From NCBI GenBank assembly GCA_030762895.1, contig CM061064.1, forward strand, positions 241,271,086 to 241,335,085: a DNA stretch of 64,000 nt. The letters run 5' to 3'. The notes under the pieces were generated by a model. That model had not been told where the DNA came from. It saw only the letters and a list, made by a program, of their open reading frames with translations, and did not search any database. Position numbers and translations under genes: made by a program. Of this stretch, positions 55,396 through 64,000 are shown one piece after another (the stretch's first letter is position 1; each line of letters begins with the position of its first letter). The DNA is from Sophora flavescens. Its lineage: Eukaryota > Streptophyta > Magnoliopsida > Fabales > Fabaceae.

Positions 55396-55641
55396 ATAAG
55401 GGCAAGGGCAACTGATCTCAGGCTGGCTGCTGCAGAGAGGATTAATCTTTTGGAGGGTAGTGATGTCCATATACATTTTCCTGCAGGTGCTGTACCTAAA
55501 GATGTTTCCTCAGCAGGTGTGACTTTGGTCACAGCATTGGTATCACTTTCTAGTCAGAAAAGAATGACATCAGATACTGCTATGACCGGAGAGATGCCAT
55601 TGAGAGGTTTTGTGCTACTTGTCAGTGGTGTCAAGGATAAG
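55396..55641 (+). pseudogene. Isolated exon of a Lon protease (peroxisomal LON2-like)
   Basis: 82 codons between an acceptor (ACTAG|ATAAGG) and a donor (GATAAG|GTAAAG). They encode the core of the Lon proteolytic domain: RARATDLRLAAAE, INLLEGSDVHIHFPAGAVPK, VTLVTALVSLSSQKR, SDTAMTGEMPLRG and GVKDK. The catalytic Ser is present (codon 55510-55512), but its box reads DVSSAGV where Lon has DGPSAGV. The catalytic Lys (55633-55635) is in SGVKDK where Lon has GGVKDK. No ATPase exons or later protease exons were found nearby. Lon degrades damaged proteins in organelles or peroxisomes. The strong match to LON2-type sequence is from memory. It is a gene fragment, either a relic or carried by a transposon. 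Confidence 0.85.
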
Positions 55642-56244
55642 GTAAAGGTCTTGTGTCTTCATGCTGTGTCAACTTTTTGAGATGAGCCTATGAACCTGAC
55701 AAGAATGAAATTAGACCTTAGCCCAAATTAATTACTATGCTAACAATAATCCCAAAACTAATAATAAATACAAAAAATAAGAAAAACATGATGAATTTCT
55801 AACAAGTAAGAAATAAAAGTAAAGCACCAATGATGAGTTACTTTGCTTGACATACTTATTTTTATGTTTGAAGGACAAATTAATTAATATACTAATGGTA
55901 ATAATAATTATGATACCTAATGTATATCGTTTTCCATGTTGTGTTTTGTTTATTTAGTCAATTTGAAGATTTCCTTGCCATGATTGGTGTTTGAGAAAAA
56001 GACTGGTTTTGTACAGGTTGTTTGGGTTATCTCTGTAGTTTTGATATTGGTATCACTAGGAATGAGGGAGCTAGTATCATGTTATGAGTACCCTACCATC
56101 AATTGCCGAAAACACTGCATTTTTTACTGGTTTTGGTGGGGTTAGTGTTTGCAAAAAATCCAACATCTAGGCCTTTCAATATGCAATTAGAAAGGGAAGC
56201 ATGGTATTGAGTAATAAAGTATGGTATTGATTGTTAACATGTCA
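55642..56244. other. No further Lon exon recognised
   Basis: AT-rich; the next Lon exon would be expected within this distance or somewhat beyond, but none was seen. Confidence 0.5.
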
Positions 56245-56333
56245 AGAAAGCAAAGGAAAGGGTCTTGATTTGCTACGTGTCCACTGGGAGAAGGATGACC
56301 CTGGGAAGTTTCAGTTTAAGGGAATCCCCTGGC
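56245..56333 (+). CDS. Exon-like segment with strong splice donor, unknown
   Basis: GKGLDLLRVHWEKDDPGKFQ and FKGIPWPCV are read in one frame up to the donor GTCT|GTAAGT. The composition looks coding and GC-richer than its surroundings. I do not recognise the protein, and nothing links it to the Lon exon. Confidence 0.3.
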
Positions 56334-56546
56334 CCTGTGTCTGTAAGTACTCATAATAGCTTCACTTCTCATGTTTAAATAAGTTATTTGACTGAACTTA
56401 GTACTTGGTGATGGTTTAAACGAAGTCCATTTGTTTTTATCACTTAATCAAATATCCATTTGTTTTTATAATTTTGATGAAACTGATGCATTTTCTGATT
56501 GGTTGACAGTGTAAAAAACTTTACTGTTAGTGTATACCAATTAAAT

Positions 56547-56548
<2 letters not shown>

Positions 56549-56608
<60 letters not shown>
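56549..56608. repeat. (TA)n microsatellite
   Basis: About 60 bp of alternating A and T. Confidence 0.95.
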
Positions 56609-56611
<3 letters not shown>

Positions 56612-58379
56612 AATTTCATTTTAAAATCATTATATATATTTAACTATTTTTTTTAACATTTGTTTCATATTTCATTCAATATTGATTTAATATTATGTTG
56701 TTCGAAAATATTCCCCTTAAAAAAACCAGTGGCTATATTGAATTTACAGCCATAACCTATGACATGAATAGTTAATTACTGTCTGAATCATGTGTAGACA
56801 AGACCAATCATATTCCACTATGAAGGGTTTTTTTCCATTATTGCTTCATAAAGTCTAGCTCACCATAGCCACGATTACTTGTAAACATTCTGAAACATGA
56901 AAATAAAATGATAATCAGTCAAGAGCTCCTTGCTCGATAATGTCATTCAACTCCAACTGCTTAGAGCTCCACTATGGATTTAAGACAATATTCATATACA
57001 AGCATGCCATCCAGATACAATAATCAAGAGATATAAAATCAATACATAATTCACTCCAAAATCTATATACACCAACATGCATTTCCAACCATGCTTAGGT
57101 CAACCGGCTGAAAATTTAAAAGGATTCATATTACAAAAAAATAAAAAAAAAATATAAATATATCTCATGACACCCCACTGATTGATCAGATTAGCAATAG
57201 CTACTCTTAACTAATATACCTCTACACTGCTGCAAAGTACTCTTTGCTAAGTTTAGGGGTCTGGTTTCATGGACTTCCCAAAGAAGCTTTCACCCAACAA
57301 AGCCAAACTTTATCTAAATGAGAGAGTACTTTTTAGAATATATGAGAAATTTTGATGTGACCATGCTCTTATAGAAAGGTAAATCTAATGATGTAGAGAG
57401 TGGGTTTGAACTTATGCAAGGAAAAGGGGTAGAATATGACTCTTAAAAATATTGAAATAAAATATTAGAGGATCACCACTTACCTGCTTTGATAAAGATA
57501 AGCTTGTATATCCAAGTTTTTGGTACTAACTTTGAATTGGAAAACTCCATATACATCAGGAACCTATGATGTGAAATAATGACCCTGAAAGTTGAGACTA
57601 ATCAATTTTCAAAAATATATGGAGAATAGAGAACTATATTCTATTCATTAAATATATCAACTTCTGCCTACAAATGTGTATATTCAATTGAGAAATACAA
57701 AAGCAAGGAAAAAACAAATAGAAAACCCTAATCTAATGAGGACCCTAGGATTGAAGAATCATACAAGAGAGGGAGTGATGCAAAGTGCTTAAACCCTTGT
57801 TCTCTGATTCATCTTGCAAAGAAATATTGCAGAGAACCGTTTGTTCTTGGAATCACCACGATGGAGCATCGACATATTTTTTCAGAGCCACCACTGTGCT
57901 TTCGTGAGCAACCGGTTCCAGACCCACCATCGTGGACGCCGTTGACATGACCACTAGAGACTGGGTACGCGAAGAAATGATGATTGATAGAGAGAGGAAA
58001 TGACGAAACAATGAAAGGAGCTTGTATGCGAAGAGAGGAAACAACGGGTATTTTTCAACCTAACAAAAGAACGAATAAGCTGAATGAAGGAGGGGAGAGG
58101 AGCAGAATATTGAAGAGAAAGGGAGAGGAAAATCCATGGCAAGACGGAGAAGAAAAATTGAAATAGGGACGAGAGGAGAGAGGCAAGAGAGAAAGAGATA
58201 TGAAAGTAAAATTGTTGCTTCTAGGAAAAATTAGACGAAACGTAACACGACACCTATGTGAGTTCACCATGTACTTTTTTTTCTAATAAAAAATGCCGTG
58301 GCCCATCATCATGTCACATCTACTGCTTGTAAGAGTCATAAGTTGACCAGACCTCTTTTGAAGTTATGATATTAATAAT
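56609..58379. other. No gene recognised
   Basis: AT-rich to 57800. The part 57840-58260 is purine-rich and reads as a C/T-rich leader on the minus strand with a weak frame (about 57853-58044); this could be the 5' end of an unidentified minus-strand gene or transposon. Confidence 0.4.
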
Positions 58380-58383
58380 ATAC

Positions 58384-58461
58384 ACTTTTATGGAAACTGT
58401 TTTTCTGCAAGTGTAAAATTTTGCTCACTTGCGAAAAATACAATTTCCGTAGTACTTATTT
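58384..58461. repeat. Inverted TTTTCGCAAGTG-type motif, left of X3
   Basis: 'tctgcaagtgtaaaattttgctcacttgcgaaaa' forms an imperfect palindrome. A similar arrangement, 'ttttcgcaagtgttaaatttttcacacaagcggaaaa', lies at 62586-62625 on the other side of the X3 insertion. It may be the subterminal region of an unidentified DNA transposon. Confidence 0.4.
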
Positions 58462-59071
58462 TGTAACACCCTATTTTTCGTATGCTTCTTTATCAGTAAA
58501 TACATGCTTTAATGTATTTATTTTTGATAAAATCCAGAGGATGATTTTATTTAAAATAAAATCATTTTCTTGTGTTGTTTTACTGTGTGAAGTCACAGTA
58601 AAATTTTCGATTGAAAATTTAGACGAAAACCGGTCTGCGTTTTCTCTGCCCCTACAAGTTTACCGAGCTAGAGACAAAATTTTAATTCGTGAACGAGACG
58701 GTTAGTGTTTTCATGAGGTTTTGTGTGGGTTTGGTAAATTTTTGAATTTTGTTGTTCGGGAATAAAATATAATATTTTATCCGGACGAAACCTTCAGAAA
58801 ATACGATCGGATGTGCAACCGGTTACGTATTTAAGCAGTTAAAGGAACCCTAAAGGATGAGAAAAGGCTTGATGGGAGCCTAATTAAATGCTTATCACAC
58901 ACATAAGAAAAAGTAAATCTTGACTTCATTCCAAAATCTTACTTTTTCATCCTTCTCTCTCCAATCGCATCACATCACCTTAACTCCTTATCCTCTCTAC
59001 AAGCAACCCCCCTTCTTTCTTCTTCTTTCTTCTCTTCTTCCTCTCCAAAACCGTGCCCCCCTCCCTCTTAC

Positions 59072-59081
59072 TCTATAAATA
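59072..59081 (+). promoter_or_regulatory. TATA box of X3
   Basis: TCTATAAATA about 610 bp from the LTR start, after a C/T-rich stretch; the position is conserved with X1. Confidence 0.5.
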
Positions 59082-59500
59082 CCACTCTTCAACTTCACTT
59101 CATCACTTTCCTTTTAAAACTCTTAAGCTTTCCTCTTTTTCTTAACTTCAAGCTTCCAAAGCTTTAGTTTTTCTTCTTCTTTTCACTAAGTGTTCTTCAT
59201 CAAAGTTGTTCCTATTGCTTAGGTTAATACTCTCATGTATTCTTTTCTTTAAAAACTTCATCTTTTTCTAAAGTTTATTCTTTATGTCATATATGAGCTT
59301 TTATCTTCAAAAATCTCTCAAAATGGTAGAAAACTCCTTTTGAGTTGAAACCAATTTCTATGGTCTTGTATTTACTTGTAATTTAACATACTAAAAGGTT
59401 GTATAAAACAAAGTTTCCTAACCTCTACTTTCTAATGAGACCGAACCATGCATATGGTTTAGATGGATCTTGTTTCAACTTTTACAAGTATGAGTTTGTA

Positions 59501-59680
59501 TTTAAAGATTTGTTTTCCCAAAATGATCATGGACCAAGGATCCTTTATGTTAAAGGATGCTATGTCTAAAGTGATTGGAAAGTTTAAAGATTTGTTTTCC
59601 CAAAATGATCACGGACCAAGGCTCCTTTATGTTAAAGGATGCTATGTCTAAAGTGATTGGAAAGTTTAAAGATTTTTACT
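59501..59680 (+). repeat. 82-bp tandem duplication in X3
   Basis: TTTAAAGATTTGTTTTCCC starts units at 59501 and 59583, and a third, partial unit begins at 59665. The first two differ by only two bases, so the duplication is recent. Confidence 0.9.
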
Positions 59681-59689
59681 CTACTTTTA

Positions 59690-59815
59690 TGTCATTTACT
59701 TTTATGCCATTTATATTAATGTCATTTACTTTATGTCATTTACATTATGTCATTTACTTTTACGCCATTTATAATTATGTCATTTAATTAAGATTCATTT
59801 ACTTATGTCATTATA
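59690..59815 (+). repeat. Imperfect short tandem repeat in X3
   Basis: Repeated 'atgtcatttacttt' units of about 14-17 bp with drift. Confidence 0.8.
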
Positions 59816-62284
59816 CTTTAATTACTTATAAGCCTATGTTGTTCTTACTTTATGTACTTATGAGCCTTGTTATTTAAAGTCATATGTTGCTTTCAAGATG
59901 ATCATAGACTTGATCTCCATAAGTTATTGGATGCTAAAAGGTCTAAGAGATTGGAAGAATTTAAAGATTTTTATCATAAAAACCCAAGGATGGCCGAATC
60001 TTAAAGGTTATGGACCTAGGGTGTTTCGTTTTTCATTTATCCAAAGTGATCATGGTTTTGAGCTCCTTACTATTAATGGATGCTAAACCAAAGAGATTGG
60101 AAAGTTTAAATGTTCCTAGCCTATTTTATTGGTCAAGGCCGAATCTCCATGAAGTGTAACTTGGTGGGATTTTTGTTCAACTTTGTTTAAAGTAATCATG
60201 TTTTAAACTCTTAGCACTTGAGGATCATAAATCCCTAAGTTACAAGTGTTTTGGAAACTTCTAGCCCTAAGTTCTTGGTTGAGTTCTAATCCTTTGAACC
60301 TTGTGTCTTGAAACCTAGACTTGCATCCTAACCAACCTTGAAGAACGTTCGTGAAACTGTTTATTTTATCGCATTCTCTTACCTTCTTAAGGTAAGTGTG
60401 TATGTGTTTAATTGGATATTTACATGTTGATTGAGCTTACTTGATTATCTAATGTACTTGAACTGTTATGCTATTATCTGATGTTGAACTGTACTTGTTC
60501 TAAATGTTATAATGCATATATGTGATGAACTGCTTTCAACTGTGATATTAGCACTGAACTGATAATATATACTGCTGTTGATTGAAAGTTTGCTAAGCCA
60601 GACTTGTGTCTGTGCTCAACCGTTATAAGGATTAAAAACCTTAATAAGCTTTGAAGATGAAGGGATTAGTGTTCTTTTCCAAAAGCTCATTAACTTAAAG
60701 TACTTGTTTTAAAAGTTGAAATGGTTTTGGTGAACTATTGTTATACAAGAGAAAAATCATTTTCGAACTATGTGTGTTCAAGTGAAAACTTTCAAGATGA
60801 TTTGGAAATATCCTATTGGGGGAAATATTTCAAAGGTAAAAGAATTTCAAAGATTCTTTATAAAAGATTTTCAAAGAAAAGGTTTCCTAAATATTTTAGA
60901 AACTTTCCGATAGCCTGGATAGGTTATCAAGGATTCGGTTTTGAATTTGTTTTTCACTGAACGAAAAATAAGTACTTAAGAAAGAGAATCTAGTACGCGA
61001 GACGTTGCCTCTAGTATTCAGTTATGCGCACGTGATCTTGGATCAGTGTTAATTCGGGACTATGAGTCCTATTCATGATGTTATGGACTGAGAGTCCAAT
61101 TCTTGAAATTGAGGACAGTGCGTTCTGATTTCGTTGTGATGGACTTTAGGTCCTAATCACGTTGTGTTGGACTGTATCTTCTAACCACGTGTGATGAACA
61201 TTGTTAAAGGTGAATGTTGTTTTCTACGACCACAACCCTTTACTGCGGCATCGGTCTTGGGCATTGTGATTGAGTATTCGGACTGTGTCATATGCTTCTG
61301 AGTTTTCAAGTGATGGGGAAATGATGATTAAGTCGTTAGCTTTGAGCTGCGACAGTGAAAAGAATGAATACAAAGAAAACCTTTTAAATAAAATATTTTC
61401 TCATGTGCATTTCCCCAAGCAGACGTGATGTTGATATATATCAGATACAAAGATGGTATCTGAGAGTCTATCCATGTAAACCGAGTTCAGAGGCACATGT
61501 GACGTTGCTCGTCCTGAGACCTTAAATGCATGAGGGTATGGAGGCAACTTCCCGGTGGGCTAGAAATTGACCAACTCTAATTCTTCTCCAGCGGAAACGG
61601 TGTTGATATCTCATGAGATTAAGTTAGAGCCTGATATTGAAGTGCCATGCATATTTTCAAAGATTGACTGTGCGGGTTTGAGACCCTTTGATATACACTA
61701 TTATATTGTGTATATGCATGATTTAACTGCTTATATGATTATGTGATGTATGTATCATGTATATGGTTGTTGTGGGATATATCTTATGATGGTATCTCAC
61801 TCTTACAATTATATCAGGTCTCTTCGGGTTTTGCTGTAGTACCTTGGTACTCTAGTGTCGATGTTGCAGAGGAGTCTTTCTAAGTCAATTGAAGACCTAG
61901 TGTTAGTGGTTGGGAAAGTATTCCGATTGGGGGTCTCTCCAATGAATATTTGATAGAATGACCAGCTTAGGAGTTTGAGTTGAGTTGTATATCTAAAGAG
62001 GTCGGTAAATGTAGTGTTATATACATTCATCTGTAGTTTGAACTTTTCTTCCGAAAGTGGAAATTTAGAGAAATGTTGTATGTCATGGTAACTTTGTTAC
62101 GAACGTGACTTTACATTTTAAATGTATGTATGATTGATTTCAGAGTTATCCTTATAGAAGAAAATTTTATGCCCCAATTTTCTGACTTAAGAGAAAACAA
62201 ATTTTCCGAAAGCAACCAGCAAATTATCTTTTAGATTTACTTCCGCATGGGTTACGCAGTAATGCCCCAAGGGGGTGCGTTACA

Positions 62285-62947
62285 TATTTTTTTATTAAGT
62301 TTTTATTTTTATTTTTATTAATACCTATAATTTTTAATAATATAAATATAATTAATTTTAAATTAATTTTTATAAAAAATAGAACCAAGAAAAAATAAAT
62401 AATTATTTATTAATAATAAATTTTTTTTCGATCTACTTCGAGGAGTATCACACCGCCAACCTGAGACGGGGACTAATCTCTCGCGGGAGCATTGTTAATT
62501 TCTTATTAATAATATAATAATTTTTATTAATCATATTATATATTAATAATATAAATGTCATTTTTTTTATTAATTTAAATTATGGGTTTTCGCAAGTGTT
62601 AAATTTTTCACACAAGCGGAAAATCCATTTCTGTAAGTGGGTTATAGTTTTTTTTTGTTTAGTTTTTTTTTTATTTTTTATTAATACCTAATCATATAAT
62701 CATCCCAATATAATTATCCCAAATGTACTAATAATTTTTTAATTTTTTTGAAGGAAAATTACTAATTTTTATTAATAATATATTTATATTAATAATATGA
62801 TTATTTTTATTAATTATATTTTTTATTAATAATATAAATATTAAATTTTTTATGAATTTTAATAAAACGACCAACCAACGAAAGACATAAAAAAATGTAA
62901 ATAAAATATTCCAAAAAAAAAGTGAGATCGACACTTAAGCTTGTCGG
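62285..62947. other. AT-rich region, no gene recognised
   Basis: Very AT-rich, with many 'ttattaataat' repeats. One GC-richer island (about 62429-62493, 'cgaggagtatcacaccgcc..') stands out, but I cannot assign it. Confidence 0.5.
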
Positions 62948-62984
62948 TTGAGCCTTAATAAGTGTATAGATATAAACATAAAAC

Positions 62985-63400
62985 TCACCTTCAACATTTT
63001 TTCCTCTTTCTTGCTCTTTTCTCTATTATCTTCTCAACTTTTTCTCTACCCACATTTCGCATTCTCTCTCAATCTCGTCTCACCACAATGCTTCGATAAT
63101 CACTTCTCGCTCTTCATTTCCATCAAACCCTACCAGGAGGAAACCACCACCACTGCGCAGCCAATGGTTGAGGAGGGTTCAGAGAGCTTCCCTCTCCAAA
63201 ACAATAGCAACGACCAACAGATTCAGTGAAAGGGTGTTCTGTGTAAAACTGCTTCTGGGTAAAAGGACCTTTCCTTCATCTTTTTCGATTTCCATTTCAA
63301 TCCCGGTTAATTTTTCTTCTTTTACTTTCTCTTGTGGAGAGATTGAACGAGAGTAAATGAATGAGTGAATGTGTTTTTGGGTAAGCATTATAAAAATGGA
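62985..63400 (+). other. Possible gene 5' end (leader and first exon)
   Basis: A long C/T-rich stretch resembles a plant 5' untranslated leader. It is followed by an ATG at about 63163 (MVEEGSESFPLQNNSNDQQI, stop soon after) and donor-like GTAAG sites (63380). The frame is short and has no domain. If a gene starts here, most of it lies beyond the window. Confidence 0.25.
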
Positions 63401-64000
63401 TTTTTTGTGTTTTTCTTCTTTCTTTTTTTTTTTTAATTTTATTTTTGTGTGCCCCTTTGCTTGTCTGCACTGAATGTTGAAGGTGGAGCAGTGGGGAAGC
63501 TGCTGCAATGTTGGGACTTTAGGCTGTGATGTGTGGCAGAGAAGAGAGAGAAGAAGCAAGAAAACAACATGCCCACAACTACATAAACACTGATAGTGTC
63601 TCTCACCTTTTGTGAGTATTTTTTGTATTAAAGAATTTTCTAAACAAAAGTCTTCACTTTTAAATGTCTAAATTTTGTGTTTAGTCTTCCTTGACAAGGT
63701 GTATTGTTGTTCCTTTTAAATAATAGCCTAATGACTGACATTTGATAGGTTGGAGAGGATCGAATCCTCTCTATTAAGTGATTCTGCTTATATGACAATT
63801 ATGTAAAATGAATTTTGGAAACGATTTTAATTATTTATTTTCTGGTGGGAAAATGTGCAATGTAATATACTATAGTATATGATATGAGTTTGTGTAGGAC
63901 TGGTATAATTTCTTTGTCTCATTGATTTTAAATGTTGTGCCAAATGCAATTATGGAATTTGAGAAATGGGGTTGGGGATGGGTTTCGTGGGATCTGGGTG
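63401..64000. other. No gene recognised
   Basis: T-rich, intron-like or intergenic sequence running to the window end. Confidence 0.4.

Larger units (their letters stand above)
58462..62284 (+). mobile_element. Family X solo LTR, copy X3
   Basis: 3823 bp, TGTAACACCCTA..GGGTGCGTTACA, with exact TSD TATTT at 58457-58461 and 62285-62289. It is the cleanest family X copy: start block, TATA box, pyrimidine-rich leader, '(g)gccgaat' blocks, 'cgttagctttgagct' block and the conserved end. No coding region was recognised. Confidence 0.92.

Noticed and set aside
57853..58270. Minus-strand gene
   Set aside because: Short frames in purine-rich DNA without a recognised domain; noted only as a possible leader.

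Overview
The window is nuclear DNA of a flowering plant, a eudicot and most probably a legume. The F-box gene family, the LTR-retrotransposon types and the AT-rich intergenic DNA suggest this; I cannot name the genus from sequence alone. Nearly all of it is transposable elements nested inside one another. I see no intact conventional host gene. The host-derived sequences are one F-box gene broken by insertions, a partial duplicate of its 5' end, one exon of a Lon protease, a RidA exon carried inside a transposon, and some weak exon-like stretches.

Bases 1-6430: the end of a giant LTR (family X, copy X1) lies inside a minus-strand Athila-like element (D). D has a normal LTR and primer-binding site, but its gag position holds an unfamiliar ORF.

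Bases 6431-28310: a partial F-box 5' duplicate is followed by an F-box gene. Removing the insertions leaves a 411-codon frame with two late stops. The gene is split by element A (plus-strand Athila-like, 8760-26696, target-site duplication TGCAC). A is split by element B (minus-strand Athila-like deletion derivative, 12602-23033, TSD AGTCT). B's 3' LTR is split by a CACTA transposon (13019-17622, TSD AAT) carrying a truncated TNP2 transposase and the last exon of a RidA/YjgF gene. A 645-bp hAT-like MITE also sits in the F-box frame. The order of events is F-box gene, then A, then B, then CACTA, each read from an exact TSD.

Bases 28311-30738: a decayed LINE RNase H end, a Tourist-like MITE, a truncated hAT-like MITE and a long (TA)n tract.

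Bases 30739-49315: a second nest. Family X copy X4 was entered by a minus-strand, non-coding, Tekay/Del-like element with LTRs of about 4.5 kb. That element then received a complete Cassandra TRIM with 5S-rRNA-like LTRs (TSD GAAGC), a 4.3-kb X-related solo LTR (TSD AAATA) with a 153-codon ORF, and a 537-bp non-LTR insertion with 16-bp TSDs. The left end of the nest was later deleted.

Bases 49316-64000: AT-rich DNA with microsatellites, a 93-bp tandem repeat, Helitron-like termini, an isolated Lon exon, a third X-family solo LTR (58462-62284, TSD TATTT) and a possible gene 5' end at the right edge.

The least explained signal is a set of short CG-rich palindromes (CTCGCGAGGCGAG type). They form arrays just upstream of the TATA box in the A and B LTRs, and again in the 3' untranslated region of the same elements.
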